From assembly GCF_021026375.1 (NCBI RefSeq), contig NZ_JAJNDB010000001.1, forward strand, positions 1,860,001 through 1,924,000: a DNA stretch of 64,000 bases, in the 5' to 3' direction. The first letter of the stretch is position 1. Every line of letters starts with the position of its first letter. Source of the stretch: Actinomycetospora endophytica. GTDB taxonomy: Bacteria; Actinomycetota; Actinomycetes; Mycobacteriales; Pseudonocardiaceae. The position numbers were made by a program, and so were the translations under genes. The notes beneath the pieces were generated by a model, which had not been told where the DNA came from, made no database searches, and saw only the letters and a program-made list of their open reading frames with translations. Positions 33,157 to 40,537 of this stretch are shown here, one piece after another.

Positions 33157-34539
33157 TCACCCCTCGGCGACGTCCACCACCGTGGCACCCGTCGCCGCCA
33201 GGAGCTCATCCGGTGTCGCGTCGAACACCGTCCGGGGCGAGCCCGCCGCGGCCCACACGCGGGACCACCCGAGCACACCCCGCTCGACATAGGTCCGCAC
33301 CGGCGAGGTGAGACCCACCGGCGCCACTCCACCGATCGCGAACCCCGTCCGCTCCCGGACGAACGATCCCGACCCCTGCTCCACGGCAGACCCGAGCAGC
33401 GTCGCCAGCCGGTCGACATCCACGCGCGTCGATCCGGACGCCAGCACCAGCACCGCCTCGTCGGACGACGGCACCCGGAACACGAGCGACTTCACGATCT
33501 GCCCGACCTCGCAGCCGAGTGCCGCGCCCGCCTCGGCCGCGGTCCGCGTCGACTCCGGCAGCTCGCGCACCCGCCCGTCCATCCCGAGTTCGGACAGGGC
33601 CGCAGCGACCCGATCGACACTCCGCACCTTCGCCACGCCGAGCATCGTCGCGTGGCCGTCCACCGACTTGCGGCCGACCCGGCGGGTGAGTGGCGCCGTT
33701 CGCTCGTCAGATGTCAGCAACGGACCATCGCTGACAAGCGCCGCCGACCCCTCCATCCGGCGGTTCGCCAGCACCGGCAGCACCGACCGCGTCTTCTCCA
33801 CCGAGGCGGTGTCGACGTCGACGATCAGCAGCCCGGGTTCCGCCTCCAGCGACTCCTCGACCACCCCGAACGGCGACGCCACCAGCGAGTGCCCGACGCC
33901 CCGCGGAGCCTTTCCCGGGTCGATGCCGCGGGCGAGGGGGTCGGCCTGGTCGCAGGCGAGCACGTACGTCGTCGAGTCGATCGCGCGAGCGCGCACGAGC
34001 AGCTCCCACTGCTCGACCTTCCCCGGACCGGCGCCCCACGAGGCGGGGAGCAGCACCGCCGAGGCGCCGCGGTCGGCCAGCGCGCGGAAGAGCTCGGGGA
34101 AGCGGATGTCGTAGCAGACCGCGAGGCCGAGGGTCTCGCCGTCGACCTCGATCACGACGGGCTCGGTCCCGGGCGCGACGGTGTCCGACTCCGCGAACCC
34201 GAACGCGTCGTAGAGATGGATCTTGTCGTAGGAGGTGTCGACCCCACGACCCGTCGCGAGCAGCGTGTTCGTCACGCGCCCGTCGGAGGTCGGCGTGAAC
34301 ATCCCCGCGACGACGAGCACGCCGTGCTGCTCGGCGATCCCCCGGACCTCGGTCGCCCACGGCCCGTCCAGCGGCTCGGCGACGGGCTTCAGCGAGACCC
34401 CGAACCGGCACATCGTCGCCTCGGGGAACACGACGACCGAGGCGCCCTGCTGCGCGGCGAGCGCGGTGTGGTCGGCGACCAGCTCGAGGTTCGCGGCCGG
34501 ATTGTCGGACGCCAGGATCTGGGCGAGGGCAACGCGCAT
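33157..34539 (-). CDS. Nitrilase-like amidohydrolase fused to YbaK/prolyl-tRNA deacylase domain (460 aa)
   Basis: Residues 1 to about 265 are a carbon-nitrogen hydrolase: FPEATM (Glu), YDKIHLYDAFG (Lys), LAVCYDIRFPELF (Cys), so the catalytic triad is present. Residues about 300-460 are a YbaK-type aminoacyl-tRNA editing domain (GCEVGQIVKSLVFR, RTGFAIGGVAPVG). The junction encodes SAALVSDGPLLTSDERTA, in which a 25-base palindrome (33712-33736) supplies the sequence after the normal nitrilase end. The two genes are usually separate, so the palindrome probably removed a stop. Internal starts near 33646 could still give YbaK alone. It diverges from the NAT gene 21 bases away. Confidence 0.85.
   Translation of the reverse strand: MRVALAQILASDNPAANLELVADHTALAAQQGASVVVFPEATMCRFGVSLKPVAEPLDGPWATEVRGIAEQHGVLVVAGMFTPTSDGRVTNTLLATGRGVDTSYDKIHLYDAFGFAESDTVAPGTEPVVIEVDGETLGLAVCYDIRFPELFRALADRGASAVLLPASWGAGPGKVEQWELLVRARAIDSTTYVLACDQADPLARGIDPGKAPRGVGHSLVASPFGVVEESLEAEPGLLIVDVDTASVEKTRSVLPVLANRRMEGSAALVSDGPLLTSDERTAPLTRRVGRKSVDGHATMLGVAKVRSVDRVAAALSELGMDGRVRELPESTRTAAEAGAALGCEVGQIVKSLVFRVPSSDEAVLVLASGSTRVDVDRLATLLGSAVEQGSGSFVRERTGFAIGGVAPVGLTSPVRTYVERGVLGWSRVWAAAGSPRTVFDATPDELLAATGATVVDVAEG
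33712..33736. repeat. Dispersed palindrome, copy 2, inside the nitrilase-YbaK frame
   Basis: TGTCAGCAACGG-A-CCATCGCTGACA; the right arm is identical to copy 1 (22293-22317) and the left differs at two positions. It encodes part of the linker between the two domains. Confidence 0.75.
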
Positions 34540-34560
34540 GCCGCCGTGTATACCGGTCCG

Positions 34561-35346
34561 ATGGACGTCATCGGCGACGGACCGGAGCACAGCCCGACGA
34601 AGGTCACCGACTACCTGGCCCGGATCGGCGCGACCGCCGACGACGACCTGGCCACGCTCACCGCGCGCCACTACCACGCCGTCCCGTTCGAGAACCTGTC
34701 GATCCACCTCGGCGAATCGATCGACACCCGGCCGGGGCCGCTGTTCGACAAGATCGTGCGACGAGGCCGCGGCGGCTTCTGCTACGAGCTCAACGGGCTG
34801 TTCGGGTGGCTCCTGGCCGAGCTCGGGTACGACGTCGGGTTCCTCGGCGCGCGGGTGCACGGCCCGGAGACCGACACCGCGCCGCTGGCTCACCAGGCGT
34901 TGCGCGTGACCGGCGACGACGGAGTCGCGCGGCTCGTCGACGTCGGGTTCGGCGGGTTCGCGGTGCCCGCGCTCGAGCTGGGACGGGAGTCGGTCCAGGT
35001 CGTCCCGCAGCCGGACGGCGACGTCGAGGTCCGTGACCCCAGAGGCAATCAGGGGTACCGGCTGGACACCCGGGAGTACGCACGGAGTGACTTCGAGCCG
35101 ACCTGCTTCTGGACGGCCACCCACTCGGACTCGCCCTTCACCCACGGCCCGACCTGCTCGCTCCCGCTCTCACCCGCGGGCCGCATCACGCTCAGCGGCA
35201 CCCTGCGGATCCGGACCGCGGCGGACGGCACCCGCACCGAGGACGACCTGTCCGCCGGCGAAGCTCTCGCGGCCTACCGCGACATGTTCGGCATCACGCT
35301 CGACCGGCTCCCGGTGCCGCTGCACCCGAGCCCGCCCGACGACTAG
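34561..35346 (+). CDS. nat: Arylamine N-acetyltransferase (261 aa)
   Basis: Transfers acetyl from acetyl-CoA to arylamines or hydrazines. Catalytic triad: Cys in RRGRGGFCYELNGLF, His in AHQALRV, Asp in LVDVGFGG. N-terminal HYHAVPFENLSIH is the usual family signature. Length is a little short of the typical 270-280. It is divergently transcribed from the nitrilase gene; a TATACA-type -10 for that gene sits between them. Confidence 0.92.
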   Translation: MDVIGDGPEHSPTKVTDYLARIGATADDDLATLTARHYHAVPFENLSIHLGESIDTRPGPLFDKIVRRGRGGFCYELNGLFGWLLAELGYDVGFLGARVHGPETDTAPLAHQALRVTGDDGVARLVDVGFGGFAVPALELGRESVQVVPQPDGDVEVRDPRGNQGYRLDTREYARSDFEPTCFWTATHSDSPFTHGPTCSLPLSPAGRITLSGTLRIRTAADGTRTEDDLSAGEALAAYRDMFGITLDRLPVPLHPSPPDD

Positions 35347-35391
35347 CGGTGTCCGCGATGCCCTATCGGCGTGCTCAATGCGCACCGCTAA

Positions 35392-35429
35392 GACACTGAA
35401 CGTCAGCAGCTCCGCATCCTCGCTCAGGC
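35392..35429 (+). repeat. 38-bp dispersed repeat, copy 2
   Basis: GACACTGAACGTCAGCAGCT to CTCAGGC matches 22314-22351 with five mismatches. It follows an imperfect palindrome starting GGTGTCCGCGATG (35348) and overlaps the last codons of the DUF4395 gene. Confidence 0.65.
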
Positions 35430-35846
35430 CGTACGCCCCGCCGTCCGGAACCGCGCGATGAACCCGTACATCTCGCAGCCGAGGCAGAAGCCGAAGGCCG
35501 CGTTGAGGAACGCGGCGAGCAGGGCGAACGCGGTCGCGACGATGCCCACCGCGGTCAACCCGCTCAGGTAGCCGGCCGCCGCAACCACGGTGAAGACCAG
35601 GCCCACGGTCTGCGAGAACCGGACGGGCGCGGCGTCCTCGGTCTCGGCAGGCGGCCCGAGCCGGGGCGCGACCGCCGTCCGGAAGAGTGCGCCGTACGGC
35701 GAGAAGCGCATCCCGAACAGCGCCGGGAGGGCGAACACGATCGCCTGGGCGAACGCGAGCCATCCGCTGCCGGTGATGAGGACGAACGCGAGGACGACGG
35801 TCGTGATCGTGGCGGCGAACCGGACGCCACGGGGGTCGAGCTGCAT
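35424..35846 (-). CDS. DUF4395 membrane protein (140 aa)
   Basis: Four hydrophobic segments (AATITTVVLAFVLITGSGWLAF, FAQAIVFALPALFG, TVGLVFTVVAAAGYLSG, IVATAFALLAAFLNAAFGF) and the conserved end FCLGCEMYGFIARF, whose CLGC pair could be redox-active. DUF4395 genes regularly sit beside thioredoxin or sulfurtransferase genes, as here, suggesting a role in thiol/sulfur chemistry at the membrane. AGGAA precedes ATG 35846. Confidence 0.85.
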   Translation of the reverse strand: MQLDPRGVRFAATITTVVLAFVLITGSGWLAFAQAIVFALPALFGMRFSPYGALFRTAVAPRLGPPAETEDAAPVRFSQTVGLVFTVVAAAGYLSGLTAVGIVATAFALLAAFLNAAFGFCLGCEMYGFIARFRTAGRTA

Positions 35847-35883
35847 GGTTCGGGGTTCCTTCGGGCTGGGCGCGACGGGGTGG

Positions 35884-35961
35884 TCAGCAGCCCGGACAGA
35901 GGTCCGCGGACAGGCGACCGTGGTCGACGGCCCGCCTCCGTGTCAGCACGCCGGGAATCAT
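35884..35961 (-). CDS. Putative cysteine-responsive leader peptide (25 aa)
   Basis: MIPGVLTRRRAVDHGRLSAD then LCPGC and stop. The pattern (arginine run, VDxxR, Leu-Cys near the end) matches actinobacterial leader peptides found before sulfur-metabolism genes. ATG 35961 overlaps the thioredoxin-gene stop (ATGA) and the frame ends 37 bases before the DUF4395 start. Ribosome stalling at the two final cysteine codons could regulate DUF4395. Confidence 0.55.
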   Translation of the reverse strand: MIPGVLTRRRAVDHGRLSADLCPGC

Positions 35962-36413
35962 CGACGAGCGGCCAGCTCGGTGTCCAGCGCGTCGAGGAGC
36001 TCCTGACGACGGGGCACGCCCGAGACCCGCAGCAGCTCACGGCCGTCGCGGGCGAACGCGATCGTCGTCGGCGTGCGCATGACGTGCAGCGTGCGAGCGG
36101 TCTCGGCGTCCTCGGCGACGTCGATCTCGACGTGCCGCAGCCCGGTCTCCTGCTCGGCGAGCTCGGTCAGCGCGGCGGCGGTCTGCCGGCACGGCGCGCA
36201 CACCGGAGAGGAGAGCTGCAGCAGCAGGACGCGGTCGTCGGGGTCCGGAGCGAGGCCGGCGAGCGCCCAGCCGGACGTCTCGTCAACGCTCTCGGTGGGC
36301 CGCGTGGCGCGCACCCGTCCGGCCCGCGCCCGCACGACGAGCCCGACCGCGGTGGCCACGGCCAGGACGGCGAGCACGACGATGATTCCCACGACGGACA
36401 CGTCGGGAGTCAA
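35958..36413 (-). CDS. Membrane-anchored thioredoxin-family protein (151 aa)
   Basis: One N-terminal membrane helix (VGIIVVLAVLAVATAVGLVV), then a thioredoxin fold with active site SPVCAPCRQTAAAL and cis-Pro MRTPTTIAF. It probably works outside or at the membrane as thiol oxidoreductase with the DUF4395 protein. The start is uncertain: TTG 36413 gives the length stated; GTG 36401 is possible. Neither has a clear ribosome site. Confidence 0.8.
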   Translation of the reverse strand: MTPDVSVVGIIVVLAVLAVATAVGLVVRARAGRVRATRPTESVDETSGWALAGLAPDPDDRVLLLQLSSPVCAPCRQTAAALTELAEQETGLRHVEIDVAEDAETARTLHVMRTPTTIAFARDGRELLRVSGVPRRQELLDALDTELAARR

Positions 36414-36488
36414 CCGGGGTGGCGCCGACGATGTTCCCGGACCCGGTCGCCCGGCGGCCTGGGCTGCTCGCCTACACTCGACCGCACT

Positions 36489-36562
36489 GCCGCCTTAGCT
36501 CAGTCGGCCAGAGCAACGCACTCGTAATGCGTAGGTCGTCGGTTCGATTCCGACAGGCGGCT
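36489..36562 (+). tRNA. tRNA-Thr (anticodon CGT)
   Basis: Acceptor GCCGCCT pairs with AGGCGGC; D-arm TAGCTCAGTCGGCCAGAGCA; anticodon stem ACGCA/TGCGT with CGT in loop CTCGTAA; T-arm GTCGG-TTCGATT-CCGAC. 74 bases, no encoded CCA. It borders the integrase gene and is the likely attachment site of the right-hand element. Confidence 0.95.
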
Positions 36563-36570
36563 CCCCAGGT

Positions 36571-36610
36571 CAGGGCCGGTTTGGAACACTCCAAACCGGC
36601 CCTGTTGCTA
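36571..36610 (+). terminator. Terminator after tRNA-Thr
   Basis: CAGGGCCGGTTTGGA and TCCAAACCGGCCCTG pair perfectly around ACAC, followed by TTGCT. Confidence 0.85.
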
Positions 36611-36657
36611 TCTGGCGTGGAATGGGTCGTGGCACGAACACGGTCTACCGTCGTTCC

Positions 36658-38016
36658 ATGGCCTCCTCAAGGGCTCACGCCACCCGGCGTCGAGGGAACA
36701 TCAGCTTCCTCCCCAGCGGCTCAGCAAGGGTCACCGTGTACAGCGGCACGGACCAGCTGACGGGTAAGCCGATGCAGCTCCGAGAGACGGTTGCGGCCCG
36801 TCCGACTCAGCGTGAGACGGAGCGCGAGGCCGAGAAGGTACGAACACGGCTGCTCAACCAGGTCGATGAGCGGCGCAGCCCTCGCACCGAGGCGACGGTC
36901 AACGACCTCTTGGACCGATGGCTCGAGGTTGTCGACATCGATCGCAAGACCCGCGCGGGCTACGTCGGAAAGATCGAGAAGCACGTGCGCCCGGCTATAG
37001 GTCGGCTACCAGTCGGCCGGGTGAAGGCTGACACCGTCGACGCTCTCTACGCGGCCATGCGGCGCTGCCGGGACCACTGCAGTGGTCGTTCATTCGTCCA
37101 GCACCGCTCCGAACGGGACCACGTCTGAGACGAGCACAACAACTCCAGACGGAGGTGCACGAAGACCACGGGCGGGGCAGCTGAGCCATGTAAGTGGTGC
37201 GCCCGAGCCTGCCGAGCCCATGAGTGCCGCCCACTCGCCCCGGCCAGCATCCTCGTCGTCCACGCCGTCCTCAGCGGGGCGTTCGCCCGAGCCGTCCGGT
37301 GGGGTTGGCTCGCGGTCAGCCCGATCGACCAGACCGAGCCGCCGGCAAGGCCGCGTCCGAACCCCGATCCGCCCACCGCCTGGGAGGCGGCGGCGATCCT
37401 CAACGAGGCGTGGAGCAGCGATCTCGACTGGGGAACGATGATCTGGCTGCTCATGACCACGGGTTCCCGCCGCGGCGAGGTGTGCGGCCTGCGGTGGCAG
37501 CAGCTCGACCTTGAGAGCGGTGTGGTGACCTTCCGGCGGAGCACCGGACAGATCGGAGGAAGTCTCTGGGAGAAGGACACGAAGACGCACCAGGACCGAC
37601 GGGTGACCCTGGACTCCGAGATCGTGCAAGTCCTGCGCGAGCACCGGGCGCGCTGCGAGGAACGAGCCGCGATGCTCCGCACGGCCGTGCGACGAGACGG
37701 TTATGTGTTCTCACCGTCGACTGACGGCTCGACCCCAACCAAACCGGACACTGTGACTCAGCGATACGGCCGCCTCGCAGCCCGACTCGGACTGAGGACC
37801 CACCTGCACTGCCTTCGCCACTACTCGGCGACCGAACTCATCGCCGCGGGCGTCGACGTCCGGACGGTGGCTGGCCGACTTGGGCACGCAGGCGGTGGTT
37901 CAACCACGCTCCGGACCTACACGGCGTTCGTCCAAGAGGCTGACCAGCGGGCGGCGGCTGCCCTGGCGGCGCGGCGGGTCCGCCCGAACGGACGCTCCGC
38001 CCCGGTGATCGACTAA
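36658..38016 (+). pseudogene. int: Tyrosine site-specific integrase interrupted by an in-frame TGA
   Basis: The frame holds N-terminal arm-binding and core-binding domains (ATVNDLLDRWLEVVDI, YVGKIEKHVRPAIGRLPV), a Cys-rich insert (CKWCARACRAHECRPL) and a catalytic domain with R in TTGSRRGEVCGLRW, HCLRHYSATEL, GHAGGGSTTL and Y in RTYTAF. A single TGA at 37126-37128 cuts it; reading resumes in the same frame with DEHNN, so the damage is one substitution rather than a frameshift. Sited 96 bases after tRNA-Thr. A fragment from ATG 37438 would lack DNA-binding parts. The element is probably unable to excise by itself. Confidence 0.85.
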
Positions 38017-38123
38017 CGAAATTTCGTCGAAAGCCCCGGCCGGCGGTGTTAGGCGGGCCTGGTGTACAGCTTCCCCAACCTGCTACGCGGGCCGGTCGGA
38101 GCCGACCCCCTAGGCTTCACGGG

Positions 38124-38687
38124 ATGCTGCTCGCGCCGTTGGACGCCGAAGAGTGGGCGCGGAGTCTCCTTGCTGCGGCCCTCCCGCGCCGCTGGTCCCA
38201 CGTCGTTGCTGTGGCCCAGAAGGCTCGCGTCATCGGCCGAGAGCTCGGAGAGGATGGCAGGCTCCTCGAGGCGACGGCTTGGGTGCACGACGTTGGGTAC
38301 GCGCCGAGCACCATGGTCACCGGCTTCCACCCGCTCGATGGAGCCCGATACCTCCTCGCTCACTCGGTCTCGGAGCGCATAGCCAGTCTTGTCGCCTTCC
38401 ACTCGTCCGCACGGGCCGAGGCTGTGGAGTTTGGTGTGGCGACCGACCTGGTCGAGTTCCAGGACGAGCGGACGCTCACTCGCGACCTGCTCTGGTATTG
38501 CGACATGACGACCGGACCGGACGGCACAGACCTCGATTTCGAGGACCGGATGACCGAGGTGCGGCAGCGCTACGGCCCGGACCACTACGTGACGCGCGCT
38601 CTAGACGGCGGGATGAAAGAGCGGCGCAGCGCCGTATACCGGTCCAGGGACTGGCTGATGTCGGTCGGCCTCGCAGATCAGGTGTAG
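38124..38687 (+). CDS. HD-domain phosphohydrolase-like protein (187 aa)
   Basis: Contains the HD motif in EATAWVHDVGYAP, preceded by RRWSHVVAVAQKAR and followed by VAFHSSARAEA, so a metal site of HD type is likely. HD enzymes cleave phosphate from nucleotides or cyclic nucleotides; the substrate is unknown. It ends overlapping the convergent NUDIX gene by 10 bases. Together with the NUDIX and XRE genes it forms a cassette often seen near actinomycete integrases. Confidence 0.8.
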   Translation: MLLAPLDAEEWARSLLAAALPRRWSHVVAVAQKARVIGRELGEDGRLLEATAWVHDVGYAPSTMVTGFHPLDGARYLLAHSVSERIASLVAFHSSARAEAVEFGVATDLVEFQDERTLTRDLLWYCDMTTGPDGTDLDFEDRMTEVRQRYGPDHYVTRALDGGMKERRSAVYRSRDWLMSVGLADQV

Positions 38688-39151
38688 TACGGCGGCGCTT
38701 CGCCGCCTCTGAAGCCGTGATCGATCCGTAGGCGGATTGACGGGTGGATGTCGCGGGTACCAAGTTCCCCCCGCGGGACCCAGATGACCTCGCTGGACTC
38801 GTCGCTCGTCCGCGCCGACCCACCGACAGCCCGCGCCCGGAAGCAGATGGAGAACTCCTGCCGCACCTCGCCGTCGTCGTAGGACAAGACGTGGTCCGGG
38901 TTGGAGAAGATACCGACCAAGCTCGTCACCTCGACAGCGATGCCAGTCTCTTCCTTGGTCTCTCGGATCGCCGTCTCAGTCATCGTCTCGCCCAGCTCGT
39001 GTCGGCCCCCGGGTAGCCCGTAGAGGTCGTTGTCGGTGCGCCGGATCATGAGAAGTCTCTCGTCCTCATCGAGGACGAAGGTGCTGACCGCGATGACGAT
39101 GCTATTCGGTTGTGGCGCCTTGGGATCGTGGAAGTGGTCGGTTCTCGTCAC
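38678..39151 (-). CDS. NUDIX hydrolase (157 aa)
   Basis: NUDIX box GGRHELGETMTETAIRETKE with EETGI is intact. Family members hydrolyse nucleoside diphosphates linked to other groups. In pSAM2-type elements the Pra activator is a NUDIX protein, so a regulatory role is possible. GTG 39151 starts four bases after the XRE stop, so the two form an operon. Confidence 0.85.
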   Translation of the reverse strand: MTRTDHFHDPKAPQPNSIVIAVSTFVLDEDERLLMIRRTDNDLYGLPGGRHELGETMTETAIRETKEETGIAVEVTSLVGIFSNPDHVLSYDDGEVRQEFSICFRARAVGGSARTSDESSEVIWVPRGELGTRDIHPSIRLRIDHGFRGGEAPPYYT

Positions 39152-39155
39152 GTGT

Positions 39156-39899
39156 TCACCAGGCCGCCGGCTCTGATTGCTCCCAGACGTCCAAGAAGCT
39201 CCTTTCATAGGTTTCGAACACGTCGCCAGCGGCGAGCTTGCGGACATGCATCGCGGGCGCGTGGGGGCCCGGCACGCCATAAATGTGCATGTTGACGATC
39301 ATCTCGTCGTCGAACCGGAAGATCGAATTATACAGAGTAGTGTCGTGAAAGCGAAACTCGATCCCTTGCGTGCCTAGCAGTGGCCGGTAACTCACAAGTC
39401 CGTAACGAATTCGAGCTCCCAACACTCCCTGGCCAAGATTCTCCTCCGAGCTGCGACGCTCCGTCGCCTCGCTTTCGGGCGTCCCGAAGGCGATCCTCAC
39501 GCAGGCGCCGACTTCTGCCTTGGCCTTCAGGGTGGAGATGAAGTTCGGCCGTTCGTGCAGAAACTGACCGGCGTGCACCAGCACGTCGATGCGCGAGCTC
39601 GACCGTTGCAAGAGGCTGTCCCAGAGCTGCGACGGCACGTCGCTGCGATGGGGGAACGTCTCCACGATCTCTGAGGCCGCGGCCTTACTCTGCCTCTGCG
39701 CAGGCAGGGCGTCAGGCCACAGGTACGACTCGCTGCGCCCGACCAGCAAAGCGAGGGCGCCACGGTGCCGCGGATAGGGCACGCGATCTTGGGTCAGCCA
39801 ACGCTCGACCGTCTTCGCGTCGACGCCAACATGGTCTGCGGCCGTAGACGTGGAGTGCCCAACGTTCATGAGGGCGTCACGGAGACGTTCGTTGGCCAC
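39156..39899 (-). CDS. XRE-type regulator with PLD-like C-terminal domain (247 aa)
   Basis: N-terminal helix-turn-helix (RDALMNVGHSTSTAADHVGV, DAKTVERWL) is followed by a larger domain: SSSRIDVLVHAGQFLHE, ARIRYGLVSYRP, MHIYGVPGPHAPAMHVRKL. This resembles XRE proteins whose C-terminal part has a phospholipase-D/nuclease-like or ligand-sensing fold. GGGGAGG six bases upstream fixes GTG 39899. It probably binds the inverted repeat at 39920-39955 and represses itself and the rightward operon. Confidence 0.75.
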   Translation of the reverse strand: MANERLRDALMNVGHSTSTAADHVGVDAKTVERWLTQDRVPYPRHRGALALLVGRSESYLWPDALPAQRQSKAAASEIVETFPHRSDVPSQLWDSLLQRSSSRIDVLVHAGQFLHERPNFISTLKAKAEVGACVRIAFGTPESEATERRSSEENLGQGVLGARIRYGLVSYRPLLGTQGIEFRFHDTTLYNSIFRFDDEMIVNMHIYGVPGPHAPAMHVRKLAAGDVFETYERSFLDVWEQSEPAAW

Positions 39900-39919
39900 C
39901 TCTGACCTCCCCGCTTTCC

Positions 39920-39955
39920 CTAGGGACGACTTCATCCTACCGAAGACGTCCCTAG
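39920..39955. promoter_or_regulatory. Inverted-repeat operator between divergent XRE and Xis-like genes
   Basis: CTAGGGACGACTTC, an eight-base spacer, then GAAGACGTCCCTAG: 13 of 14 positions are symmetric. It lies 20 bases upstream of the XRE start and about 100 bases before the Xis-like start, so one bound regulator could control both directions. Confidence 0.7.
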
Positions 39956-40052
39956 TTGTCCCGCCTGATGGTGAAGGTGTCCCCTGCTTCTTTTGCATCC
40001 TTCTGTTGCCTCGCCGCTGCGTGGTGAGCACGAAGGAGCTTCGGAGGATCCC

Positions 40053-40301
40053 GTGACGATCAACGAGAGGACGACGGCAACGCCAACGTTCTACGACGTG
40101 GCTGAAGTCGCCACCATGTTCAAAATGTCGCGCATGACAGTCTACCGGGCTATCAATTCTGGTGAGCTACGCGCGATTCGCATCCGCGGTCGATTGCTCG
40201 TTCCGGCGGCAGTCATCGAGGGTCTCGTCGCGGAGGCGACGGCGGAGCCCGTGGGGGCCGCGCCCGATGCGTTCGGCCGCATTGGCGGAGAGTCCTCGTG
40301 A
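40053..40301 (+). CDS. Xis-like helix-turn-helix protein (82 aa)
   Basis: FYDVAEVATMFKMSRMTVYRAI and SGELRAIRIRGRLLVPAAVI form the HTH_17/excisionase wing. GGAGG at 40043-40047 fixes GTG 40053. As first gene of the rightward chain and next to an integrase region it may be the excisionase or a regulator. It overlaps the next gene by four bases. Confidence 0.8.
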   Translation: MTINERTTATPTFYDVAEVATMFKMSRMTVYRAINSGELRAIRIRGRLLVPAAVIEGLVAEATAEPVGAAPDAFGRIGGESS

Positions 40302-40537
40302 GCGGCGTAGGTCTACTTATCTTGTTCGCTGTTCTGGGTGCCTTCATCTGTGCGAAGACGCGGTCGGCTGCGGGTGCGGTGGTGTTCTCGTTGATCGCGG
40401 TGGTGCTGTTTGTGGCGACGCCGGTGGGGCAGGGGGTGCCGGGGGCGATCAGCGGCCTGATGTCGGCGGTTGATCGGGCGACGAGCCCGGTGCTGACGCA
40501 TACGGCGACCCCGACCAGTGATGGGCCGGTGCGGTGA
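40298..40537 (+). CDS. Two-span membrane protein (79 aa)
   Basis: GLLILFAVLGAFICAKT and AGAVVFSLIAVVLFVAT are membrane segments; the tail is Ser/Thr-rich. GTG 40298 and the stop both overlap neighbours. Unknown function, conserved context in relaxase-bearing elements of actinomycetes is plausible. Confidence 0.65.
   Translation: MSGVGLLILFAVLGAFICAKTRSAAGAVVFSLIAVVLFVATPVGQGVPGAISGLMSAVDRATSPVLTHTATPTSDGPVR

Noticed and set aside
37126-37128. TGA in the integrase as a selenocysteine codon
   Set aside because: The integrase family has no selenoprotein members known to me and no suitable stem-loop follows directly; a nonsense mutation is simpler.
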